Origin: Prunus persica
Taxonomy: Eukaryota > Streptophyta > Magnoliopsida > Rosales > Rosaceae
NCBI RefSeq assembly: GCF_000346465.2
Contig: NC_034012.1
Span: 6,312,353-6,376,352 of the forward strand
Direction: 5' to 3'
DNA length: 64,000 bases
Under the pieces are notes generated by a model. That model was not told the origin of the DNA, did not search any database, and worked only from the letters and a program-made list of their open reading frames with translations. Below, one piece after another: positions 1-11,158 of the stretch. A program made the position numbers and the translations under genes. The first letter of the stretch is position 1. The number at the start of each line of letters is the position of its first letter.

Positions 1-436
1 TCAGCAAGTGCATCAGTGCTGTCTCTTTCCCCCGTTGGATCAGCACCGTACGATGTCACGTGATACACACGTGCACTATTTCTCCCCTGCATCACCATCA
101 TAACAACCACCATCATTTTCCAACAAAATAGACTAATCAACCATAAATAATTTCAAGAACAAAATACACAAAGCCATTAATTACCGGTGGAGGATCAACA
201 TAGCTAGGAGAAGGAGAGGGCGAGACTGAAGGTGGTGGTGCAGCAGAAATTGAATCATGGCGGATAAGCGAGGCCTTGAACTCTTGCATTTTGCGCATAT
301 CGTCACGAAAACGACCTCCACCGGAGAATCGATGACCTCCACCGGAGTTTTCTGCATATGCATGAATTATGATGAAGCTGGCAAACCCCATGAGCATCGA
401 CCATGTTAGAGCCTTTCTTGGCATTGTTGCCTCCAT
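1..436 (-). CDS. QRT3: QRT3-like polygalacturonase (GH28), 5' end only, runs off the left edge
   Basis: Two exons can be read. Exon 1 is 436-185 (84 codons, ending Pro-Pro-Pro before a GTAATT donor). Exon 2 starts at 86 after a TGCAG acceptor and continues past base 1; the 98-bp intron is phase 0. Exon 1 starts MEATMPRK, has a hydrophobic signal/anchor segment (about residues 10-27), a basic stretch with MQEFKASL, and a Pro/Ser-rich linker. Exon 2 reads VYHVTSYGADPTGERDSTDA, the N-terminal strand motif of pectate-lyase-3/GH28 beta-helix enzymes. QRT3-type polygalacturonases cut homogalacturonan in walls; Arabidopsis QRT3 separates pollen tetrads. The choice of QRT3 over other GH28 types rests on the YHVTSYGADPTG block, the N-terminal layout and the neighbouring AAH gene. 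The catalytic part lies outside the window. Translation could start at Met1 or Met5. Confidence 0.75.
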
Positions 437-439
437 ATC

Positions 440-492
440 TGTTTTCCCCTGTTTTCCTCTGTTTTGCTCTGTTTCTCTCTGTTCTAGCTCTG
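440..492. repeat. Short degenerate tandem repeat in the QRT3-like 5' leader
   Basis: About five imperfect copies of a CTGTTTTCC-like unit (8-11 bp) lie just upstream of the QRT3-like start. On the transcribed minus strand this is a purine-rich run of AACAGAG/AAACAGGG units. It probably lies in the 5' UTR. Confidence 0.5.
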
Positions 493-1163
493 TTAGAACA
501 AGTTGTTGGGGGCAAAGTGCTAATGTGATGAGTTTATATTTGTGTGGGAGAAAGAGAAAGAGAGAAAAAGGTAGAGTAAAGGGACATGGAAAGAGAAGGG
601 TCTAACTAAGATTTGCTAAGAAAATGGGAAGAAATGTTTTGTTATGGATCATACACAAGACACCACCCTCCTCCATGCCTGTTTTTTTGGTCTATGTATT
701 AATTGGTATTTATACTAATGATATGATGAGAGTTTAAATTAATTGCGTACTGTCTTTCTTCTTCTTCTTCTTTCTTTTTTTTTTTTTGGGTGAAATTGAA
801 TACGTTTGGTTGATTTAATCTAATTTCTGTTCTCTAACAGAAAAGTAAGCAGTTACCAACTTCTTACTTTAGGGACCCATCAAGTTTGACATTGTGATGA
901 AAGGTATTTTTAAAGAGCAAGGCAACCTGCTACCTGCAGGCTAAGCTTGTGGAGGATGAGGTCCAATATTGAGGTGTGGTTTGGTTGATCAATTTATTGG
1001 TCTGATTCTCCATCAACATTTTTAATCAATTCAATTTATATTGGGTTGAGAAAGGTGCTTAAATTAACCAATTAGGGTTGCAGTGGTTACATTTTTTTGG
1101 GAAGAATCATGTTTCTTTGGTGCGTAGTTTTAAAAGTAAGACGACAAAGAGTGCCTGCCTATT

Positions 1164-1164
<1 letters not shown>

Positions 1165-1208
<44 letters not shown>
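1165..1208. repeat. (CT)22 microsatellite
   Basis: Uninterrupted CT dinucleotide run of 44 bp in the spacer upstream of the QRT3-like gene. Confidence 0.95.
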
Positions 1209-1211
<3 letters not shown>

Positions 1212-4200
1212 CTTCTGGATGGAAAGAAAGCCTATGTAATCTGCCATCTGCTTACAGATTGGACACAAGCAAAAAGTAAGAAATTTGAGGGCAAACTTTA
1301 CTCATGTTAGGGTAAATTTGGGTTAAATTTGTTTAGTTTTTTTTACACTAAATATGTTTTTTCTTTATGAAAATAAAAGGGTTTGGTCAAATTCTATTAG
1401 ATTGATGTAAGCTGCTAAGATATTAAATGTTATGGGATCACCCTGCGTTAGAGCCCTATATTTCTTTTGGACACGTCTACTTCTAAAAAGTTGAATAGAT
1501 TTGTAAGTTTAGGATGGACAAAACTAGACAGCCAAACTTTTTTCCGAACTTTTCATTTCCAACTTACTTGGCACGCTTGTACACGACTACTTTCTTAATT
1601 CATGCAATATGTAAGAGGAAAACAAAGGTTAGACTGTACAAACATTCTCCATTTTGGACATGGAAAAATTGCTTGTATCGTTTTTTCTTAGCAAAATCAA
1701 AGTAAACAAACAGATGAAGTTGGGTGGTAAATACCGAATATATCTATCTCGCTTCGTGTGATATCGCATGCTACAAAAAGAACCTATCGATGTGTATACA
1801 ACTGTGACATGTAAGTTTTACGAATTCATATACTCAAAATTGAACCCTTCTATGGAAGCTATTGGGTGTTTTGTCCCCATTGCCTCAAATTATGATAGCT
1901 AGCATTTGGCCAAGCATAGAACAAACCCCAATTAAGACCAATTTCACTACACAACTTAATCTAATCAATGAAATATTTGACCACTCTGTGTCCCTCTGCA
2001 AAACCCACCAAAACAATATGATTGAAGGACAAAGCAGAAGGTCACGAGCATGCATGAGTACATATTCACTGTGTGGACGGACACCAAGATGTATCCAAAA
2101 CAAAGAGTACTTTTACTCCATTTAGGTAAATATATGAATCTAATTCTTTGGTCCATGCTTTGTCGATTCCTAACGTCACCAAATATCAATTGCATCACGA
2201 AAATCAAAGTAGGGAGGCAATTAGGTGAATTTAGATGTCCTAACCCTCAAATTAATATTCTTATTTTCTTTTTCTTCCAACATTAATCTCTAGATCTTTT
2301 TCATGACACATTAATCTCTAGAAATTAATATAATCTCTTTTTGGGTTTTTTTGGGATGGAAAGTTTTCTACTGCTTGAAAATTAGGGCTATTCATATGAT
2401 GAAATGATTGACTAATATTTATATGAGACGATGATGTGTGGAGTAATTGATTGAGGAAGGTGAGATGAGGATAGGAAAAGAATTCCATGGTGGTGGTGTC
2501 TGCTTTCATTGATGCTGTTGGGTGAGGTTACCTCAAATTCCTCCTTCATCTTGAAGAAATTAATTATAGGGAGAACAATAAAACCAGAAAAACTTTCTTT
2601 GCTTCTGGCTTACACCAACCCCACCTAATGAGTTCATAATAATATATACAGAGTAGCACCAACTGTATACTTTAAGCATTGGCATAGGGGATTTTGAGCA
2701 TGTGTGATTCTTTTTCATCCAAACAGTGCACATGCAACTCCAGTTTGGTTGCAAACTTTGTGGGGGCATATTATAAGATGATTATGAGTGGTGTTAAATG
2801 ATAGTTATCTCAAAGTTTCAATTGAAAAATAGTTATCAAATGACCCGTAGCTTTTAACTTCGACGACGTTCCGTTTTACACAGGAAAAGAAAATGTTTAA
2901 ATGTATAATGCCCGAAAATATCATGATATTATAACAATTCTGCTAAGAAAATTGTAGAGGATACTAATTGGTAGATTTTTCGTCATATATATCATACAGT
3001 GGTTGAAGAAAAGTGACGAGGCTCCTTTACATTGTTGGCTGCTTGTTGTGGATAACAGTTGAATAAGTTGGCTTGGGTTTCACATTCCATACAATCTAGA
3101 GACAAATTTGACATGTTTGTTGGCGGGCCTCAAAGTTTCCTTCTTTATTATTATTTTTTTTCAAAATCTATGAGTCAAAACTTTTACTTGTTTTTTTTTT
3201 GTTTTTCAAAACATATATGTAAGTCCATGGACTATACAACTTAAAATGATTAACCCTTTGAACTCATAAATAAAGCCAGACAATGGGATTTATCATCAGG
3301 TAATTAAATCAATAACACAAGATCACTCGCATAAATTTTTCATGAGATAGGGGAAGTTCAAACTTAATTAGCACCTTTGAATTTTTTAGTGGCTGAAATT
3401 GTGGAGAAAATGACTGTATATTCCAACATCTCTTCCTTGCTTATGGCATGACTTTTTTCTGTTTGAAATATCGTGCGTGCAACAACCATCCTCATCGATT
3501 GTAAATTGTAATTTATTACCAATTAAGCTGCATAATCTTGACCTAGTTGGAAGCTCAGGGCAAGAATTTATCAAAAGTGGCCTTAAACTTCACTGAGGCC
3601 TTTTGAGATGCACACAACTTGTGTGAAATAATGTACTATTCTGCATAATTTAAAGAAAAAGGTTATAGAAGAGGTTAGCTAGCCATATAACGTGATAGTT
3701 GATATGTACTTATTACATCAATTATGGATACATACATGCAAAGTCCGTTCGACAAAAATCGAAGGCATGTTTTCAGGAACATGTGGGACATATATAGATA
3801 TATCCCTTTACTGAAAATGAAATGCAGGCATCATCTCCCAGAGTGAACATTGAAGATTCTTTTCTTGGATAAGAAACAAGATAAACGAATGAGAGACTGC
3901 GCACCATGAAATAAAGAATAAGTAGTTGTTGGTTGTTGAGCCCATTACATGCCGGCTCCTACATTTCAAAGTGGGCTCACGGGTTGGCTAGCCCATGTGA
4001 CCCTGACTCCAAGACCGAGTGCGAGAGCTATTTCAAAATGGGCCTTTCTTCCCCTAAGCCTAAAAGTTCATTGTTTAAGTTGATCGATCCCTTCTTTAAG
4101 CTTACGTTTGCCCTCAAAATATAATTTGTTTTTGACAGGACACATGCAGCTTTGCAGTCAAAATTTAATTTAATTAGTTTTCTTCCACTATCCTTCCCCA

Positions 4201-5423
4201 CTTTCAATGGTGCATGCATTAAAGAATCTCAAGGAATATTTTGTGGGTCCACTACTCCAGGATCAGGTGGAATCTCTAGGAATGTTATTATGTTAGTGCA
4301 GGATATTTTAAACAAATTAATAAAAACAAATTATACATTATTGATAGAGGAATACTCGTCACAACGCACATAATTAAAAATACAACTGCTGCATGCATGC
4401 TCTTCAGGGAATCTACAGAAGAAACTGGGAGAAAAAGGCAAAACATAATATATATTTTTTTCGAGTCTTAGCAGTTACAATATTTGGTGGTTAGCGATAA
4501 ACTCAGTTCTGTGAGTGAGAATTAGTCGAGATGCGCATAAGCTGGCTCGAATACCTCATGATATTTACCTTGAAAAAAAACAAACAAAAAGAAGTGGCGA
4601 CGGAGAGAAAATGTTGGTGCTTCAACATATATAGTACCCATACAATTGTTGTGTAGGAGAATGAAACTGGATTTGTTTCATTCACAAATATTGTAGAATT
4701 GGAATTTTTCCTAATCAACCTCATTATTAAATTATTTGAAAATTGTTTTGAAAGACCCTTATCACGGTCATTTGGCATTTTATGATGGAAACATAGGTTA
4801 TTTCAGAAATAGTAAGAGTGTAATCCATTGAAAGATGACATTGATTTGCAGTAATCGAACCCTAATGACAACTGTGTAGTTTAGACTATCATTTATACTA
4901 AAAATAATAATATAACAATTAAATGATGTGTAATTAAAAATCCCTTGTTAACACCCATATAGTTAGCAATATTTCGTGTACACTAAAATTAACAAAAATA
5001 GTTCTGTGGCGATATATAGTCAACAAAATTCAATAGAAAAAAGTTCTTAAAGGAACAAAAAAAGAAAAAGAAATGGATTTTGAAGCTTCCATATTGGTTC
5101 AAATTTGTAGCTCTCTCTTTCTTGGTTAAAACAAGACCTTGCTTGTGATGATAAACTAGTTAACTTGATTTTGGCTAATATGACAGATAGATCATGAGAA
5201 CTTTGGTTTTACGTGATGACTATTTTATTTCCAAACTCAGGGAGAAGAAGCCGCTCACGTAACTTCAACCTGTCCATTATTTTGACAATAACATCTCTAT
5301 TATTATTATAAATTCATAAAATATATGATTCTGTTTTCAAGGCAAACATGTGAATCATTGTGTCGTTGTGTCGATGTGATATTGATCGGAGATAGTAAAA
5401 CAGTGTTATTCTTGTTAAATGTA

Positions 5424-5451
5424 ATATATATATATATATATATATATATAA
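5424..5451. repeat. (AT)14 microsatellite
   Basis: Uninterrupted AT dinucleotide run of about 28 bp in AT-rich spacer DNA. Confidence 0.9.
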
Positions 5452-6267
5452 CTTTGCGTGGCCTCTTAGCATAAATGAGCATATATTAAGATACAGATTA
5501 ATCACGAATATTCATTATATTGCGTTCCTATCAAATAGAACTTTGAGAAAATATGCACCTCTAAATCATACTAGAGAAATTACATAGTTGTTACGACATC
5601 GCACTAAAATCATGCTAGGGTATAATGTGATGTGTGACAATGCAGCCACCCAACTCACTCCTGTTTCCTTTTTGTTAAGTAAAATTCAATATCAATCACT
5701 TCCACTTAATTCGTTTTCAACATGAAATTTGTTTATTCATCTGTATTCGTTTTGAAAGCGACGCAATGTCTCTTTCAATCCTCATAAAATAATTAGGGTT
5801 CTCTCATTCTCTTTTATTATAAAAACAAAGAAAGTAATGGTAATAACTCTCTTGTTAACTATTAACATGTGTAGTCATCTTTCGTATTTATAAGGTTTGT
5901 CTCTCATAAAGATTTTAACGAGGCTACTATTTCATATCGTTTTATGTACGCTACTTTGATTCTATAAATGAATTCTATTTCTTTAAATTTTTTTTATAAA
6001 AATAAAAATAAAAAAAACTTTATGAGTGTGTAAATTTATAAATGTTGGTACAAAAAATTATTGGTGTGATCATGTGAGTCTAAAACAGTTTAAATGAAAA
6101 TTCATGAAAGAATCCTAATTGGATTGCAAAACTGTAACGCATCATAAAATCTTAATTTTTGACAGCGCCCGCCCAGTGAGACCCTGATCCGAATATTTAT
6201 TACTTTACAATTTACTCGCATCTGCATCTTGCATGGCTGCTCTCCACATATTAAAACCAAGATCCTG

Positions 6268-6302
6268 CCACGTCACATGGGGCCCACATGAATAGTGGGT
6301 CC
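6268..6302 (+). promoter_or_regulatory. Candidate AAH promoter motifs: ACGT box plus two inverted TCP-type sites
   Basis: Upstream of the AAH start codon (ATG at 6458) are CCACGTCAC (6268-6276, a bZIP/ACGT-core motif), GGGCCCAC (6280-6287) and GTGGGTCC (6295-6302). The last two both fit the class I TCP consensus GTGGGNCC, in opposite orientation and about 7 bp apart. The motifs are visible in the sequence; their function is inferred. Confidence 0.35.
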
Positions 6303-6457
6303 ACATCAACCCCCACCAGTCATCACCGCCACCATCACCACAACAATCAATCAGACAGAGGAGAAATTAAGGGTGCTCAAATTGCAGAAAGCTAAGCATC
6401 AGTTGAGTTGCGTGGCTGCCTCTCTTGGTTAGATTGGTTTTGGTTCAGGTGGCAGCC

Positions 6458-9400
6458 ATGGCAACTGTTACACGTGTCACCAAGATAATCCATCATTCAG
6501 CCATTGATCCCAGCTCCATTTTCACCAGCTGTTTCCGTAATTCATTGGTCTTCGTTTGCTATTTGGTGCTTGTGCTTTCTTCAAACATTTCTCCCTCTTT
6601 CGGGCTTTTTGGTAATTAATGGCATGTTCCTCTCAATATGAATATTATTACGTATATAGAATCTGATTAATATGTGAATTTGTCATTGATAATGATATTA
6701 ATATGTGTTGGAGAAGAAGATGAAAACAGAGGGAGTGATTTGTACCCAGAAATTTTGAGGGATGAAGTTGTGGCAAGACTCCATCAGCTTGGAGGGGTAT
6801 GCCATATTTGGACTTCATGCGCTTTTTTTAAAATAATTTATTATCTGCATCTTTTTATTAATGTCTATCAGGTGTACATTCAATCACAAGCAGAGCAGGG
6901 GTCTTGCAATTGTTACAATTTCTGCAACAGTATCAGGGCTCAAACTATAATTACCATGATTTTTACATTTTGTTTTAAATTAAGATAATTGAAAAACTGT
7001 TAATTTTTACAGAACCCAAAGTTGTTTTGCATTATTGTCACTCACTTGACTTGATTAATTTAAAATATTGCTATTATTGCCTAATTCAACAGGTAAGTGA
7101 TGGTGATGGATATCTTGAGAGGACATTCATGAGCCCAGCGGCTGTGAGGGCAGGAAATCTTATCCGGGAATGGATGGAAGATGCGGGTTTGAGAACGTCA
7201 GCTTCTATCTTTCTTTGCATCCAAACAGTGTTTCAGGAATTCTGGTCTCATGTTTTATCTTGATTTCCAGGTGGGTTGATTCCTTGGGAAACGTACATGG
7301 TCGAGTTGAGGGAAGGAATGCTAGTGCTGAAGCTCTGTTAATGGGTTCCCATTTGGTAATGTTTTTTTCCTCATATTTCCTTATTGAATTTAGACTTTGA
7401 AAAACATAACATAAAACATGATGACAAGGAGTATAGTGTTCTTGGATGCCAATAATTAACAGTTCCATAGCCCCTTTTTTTCTTATAACAGGATACTGTT
7501 GTTGATGCTGGGAAATTTGATGGTTCATTAGGCATCATTTCTGTGTTAGCTGCATTAAAGGTTTTGAATATCAATGGGAAGTTGGGAGAACTAAGCCGGC
7601 CAGTTGAGGTCAGTGAATGATGGAGGCTTTAATGGAAAGATACCACTGCATTATTGAAACATTTTTTAGAAGTTTCTTGTGAAACTTTTTCTGCTATGTG
7701 ATTATATTGCTTGAACAGAGGTTTCGTTGAAAATATGCCATTTCTCATTTGAGCAAATGTTAATACGATTGTGATTAGGAAAAAACATGTTTAAGACATC
7801 TTTGGATGGAATTTCAGTGGAAGGTCTATTATGAAGTTTTAGTTAACTTTCATCATTAACTCTGTTTTCCAATTTGTGGCCATTCTTTTCAAAATAAAGT
7901 AAAGAGAAACGTAATTGGTTCAATGAATTCCAAGGGTGGTGAAGTCTTACAATTATGTAAGGGAAAAGAGTAATTTTTCCCTTCGTGTTTTACGGTATGT
8001 AAGAGGAGTAGAAATTTCTTCCATTTGTGGTGGCTATGCCCTCTACTTATATGTTTCATGTTATTTCTGTTTTCCAACATTGCAGGTAATAGCATTTAGT
8101 GATGAAGAGGGAGTAAGGTTTCAGTCTACATTCTTAGGCAGCGCTGCTGTAGCCGGAATTTTGCCAGTTTCAGCACTTAAAATAACCGATAAAAGGTTTC
8201 CTTGGACAAATCCCATCATATATCTGTTTGCAATACTACTCATTAGCAATGTATTTATGTGTAATCCTTGTGCAGTGATTTAACAATTCAAGATGCTCTT
8301 AAGAAGAACTCCATAGAAATTACAGAGGAGAACTTGTTGCACCTCAAATATGACCCGAAGTCAGTCTGGGGTTATGTTGAGGTATGATGGCCTATAGACA
8401 AACCTGTATTAGAGTATCCTATCTGAAAACAACAATAAAACTCAGCACCATGAACTTGTAAGTTGTTTTAAATTTCTGACTTCATGCCTTGCAATTGGTT
8501 CATGTTGCAGATTCATATTGAACAAGGACCTGTACTAGAATGGGTTGGCTTTCCTCTAGCAGTGGTTAAAGGCATAGCTGGACAGACACGACTAAAGGTA
8601 TATGAAGTGTTTCAGCTTGCATAGTTGCATGTCTAAATTATGGTTCATTTGATTCGCAAAAAGATGAAATTGTTTCATTGTTCAGAATTTTATTTTGCAG
8701 CTGCAGATTATTTTCTTCATTTGTAAAATATTCAAAATGGGGATAATAATAAGATAAATAGCATAAGTCTCATGAGCCACATGTGTTTCCATAACTCACA
8801 TAAGGGTAAAATTTATAGCAGATCCCTGTCAGTACAAGATCTATACGATGGCTCTTTACATGTAATTTTTGGACTCTTTCATCATGGATACCTTACCGTC
8901 TGAGCTAGCACTTTAGCTTCTTATCTTGATTGAGCAATCCCCTGTGCATCAATATTGTAGGTTACAATGAGAGGCTCTCAGGGGCATGCTGGAACAGTGC
9001 CAATGTCTATGCGACATGACCCTATGGCCGCTGCCGCTGAAGCGATTGTGTTATTAGAAAGTTTATGTAAACATCCTCAAGATTTTCTGTCTTTTGATGG
9101 CCATTGTAAAAGTTTCTCAATGGAATCACTTTCTACTTCACTAGTTTGTACTGTTGGAGAGATATCAACTTGGCCGAGTGCAAGCAATGTCATTCCAGGC
9201 CAGGCAAGAAGTTCATCTCTTGACATTGCTAAATTCGCCAGCCTGCTCAAATGGGGTTAATTGTCATTCAATTGTCAAAATATGTAACGAAAATGAACTT
9301 CTTGATTTCAGGTAACGTTCACCGTAGATTTGCGCACTATAGATGATATGGGACGTGAAGCTGTTGTTTATGAATTTTCTAACCGAATGTATCAAATATG

Positions 9401-9889
9401 TGATAAACGTTCAGTTTCTTGTACAATTGATCGTAAGGTGAGGGACTTTCGTATCCTAGTCCCATCATTTTGCAGGCTGCTTAACCCGGTATGCCTTGTA
9501 TTTTTTCAGCATGATGCAGATGCAGTCATTTGTGATTCTGAGTTGAGTTCAAAGCTAAAGTCTGCAACTTATATTGGACTCAAGAGAATGACAGGTGCTG
9601 CCATTCAGGATGAAATTCCTGTTGTGATGAGCGGAGCAGGACATGATGCAATGGCTCTGTCTCATTTAACCAAGGTTTGTTTTCACTTTCCAGATGAATC
9701 ATAAACCATGTTATTGTTTGTGTTGATCACCGTGTGAAAAATTCTGGCCTGCAAAATTTGGAGCAGGTGGGAATGCTTTTTGTGCGCTGTCGAGGAGGCA
9801 TAAGTCACTCCCCTGAAGAGCATGTATTGGATGATGATGTTTGGGCGTCTGGTTTGGCAATTTTGGCCTTCATAGAGACTCAGATGTGA
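6458..9889 (+). CDS. AAH: Allantoate amidohydrolase (allantoate deiminase), complete, 12 exons
   Basis: Splicing 6458-6611, 6714-6796, 7093-7196, 7271-7355, 7492-7608, 8086-8195, 8276-8381, 8511-8597, 8961-9203, 9312-9437, 9510-9674 and 9767-9889 gives an uninterrupted 500-residue protein with consistent phases. It is an M20-family metallohydrolase of the plant ER purine-degradation route. It hydrolyses allantoate to ureidoglycine, CO2 and ammonia using Mn2+. Visible active-site features are GSHLDTVVDAGKFDGSLG (H141, D152), DEEGVRF (E188 base, E189 ligand), HIEQGPVLE (H255) and SHSPEEH near the C-terminus (H474). Residues about 20-50 contain a hydrophobic signal/anchor segment, fitting ER targeting. 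The N-terminal body starts EEDENRGSDLYPEILRDEVV. I chose the ATG at 6458 because it precedes this segment in frame. Intron 9 begins with GC rather than GT (CAG|GCAAGA). Confidence 0.95.
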
Positions 9890-11158
9890 AGTGGAAAATT
9901 TGTTGACATTAGTGTACAGTAGTAGAACATCTTAATAATGTAGTATATGATGATATTTGCCATTTTGTCTATAGTTTTTTTTCCTGCTATTATGGGATCA
10001 TATGCTCTGCAATTTGAAGCCCCTGCAACCATGATTTTCACTTGCCACTTCACTATAGAAATGAGGATAAATATTTCCTTTCAAATATATTATATAAAAG
10101 TTGGATAATTAAACACTCTCAGATTTGGATAATTAAAAGCAACCAGAAATTGCAAAGAACGTGAAAGAGTAAGGACATACATAAAAGCTCCTCGTCTGAT
10201 CTTAAAGCATTTCCAATTTTTGAAAATTCAAAACAAACAGACTTAATCATATCCACAATAAAATTACTCAATGCATTGTTCATATACGTTTAGAAACTGA
10301 AATACACATTTGACATGTCGATACTCATTAGAATACACTGTATCTGTAATTGTGGGGAGTTTTAAGTTGTCAGGGATAGCACCATACAACATATGAGTCT
10401 CTCAACTTTGTTATTACCATTAGGAGATGCATCAACGGCTCATAGTCATTGGGCGTACATGAGGGTCGAGTCAAGCATCAATAACTTACAGTCACCACGC
10501 ACAAGCGCGAAAGTTGCGAAAGCTGAACCTAGAATGAGAACTACATTTGCTTTTTGAGCTGTGGGATTCTTAATTAAAAACCAAAAGAAAAAAATGTAGA
10601 CCACAAATCAGCATTAGCTCTCACAAATCAGGAAAAAATCAGCATGTATCATGCGGCTTAAGCAAACTGTGAATGAGATGGGATAGAAATTAGGTGGTGA
10701 GAGACTCTTCAAAATTTGATGAGGTAAACGCACCAATAGTTTCATAAATAGAAGTATCTCTTTTTAACTTCATTTCTTATAAGATAGACAAGAGTGAAAA
10801 AGAGAAAAAACAAAAGAAACATACCATCCTAGTTCTTTTGATTTATTTTATCGACCACAAGTGCATATTACATTAGTTACGACAGAAAGAAGCACACATG
10901 CATGTTTTTTTTTATTTTCTTTGTTTTGACAATCTCGACGGCACAAGAGAAATTTATTGAAAAAATAAAAGAGTAACACCTAGAAGGGACAACAAGAACC
11001 AAAGCCCCATACTAATACAAAACACGCCAAACCAAATAAAAAACTAGCAAAAGCAACAATTTAAAAGCTAAGACAAGTTCCAAAAGTAAGCTTCAGCAGC
11101 AACAGGAGGACCAGTAGCCCACCAGAACATGCATGCACATTTTTATTTTCTCTTCGTA
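9890..11158. other. Spacer between AAH and the RLP array; the right half is a duplicated RLP 3' flank
   Basis: No gene is supported here. From about 10.3 kb the sequence is clearly related to 15.7-16.4 kb (shared CATTAGAATACACTGTATC) and, from about 10.64 kb, to 20.3-20.86 kb (shared runs around the CAAACTGTGAATGAGATGGG and AATTTATTGAA blocks). It is thus the downstream flank of a tandemly duplicated unit that includes the RLP gene. Confidence 0.7.

Larger units (their letters stand above)
437..6267. other. Gene-free spacer between the QRT3-like gene and AAH
   Basis: Nearly 6 kb without a gene I can support. The open frames are short, lack family motifs and have no splice-consistent continuation. 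The segment contains the presumed QRT3-like promoter next to 436, a CT microsatellite near 1.2 kb and a TA microsatellite near 5.4 kb. I see no transposon termini, tRNA or clear gene relics. Confidence 0.6.

Noticed and set aside
2318..2509. 63-codon minus-strand frame in the left spacer
   Set aside because: No family motif, no splice continuation, composition like surrounding DNA.
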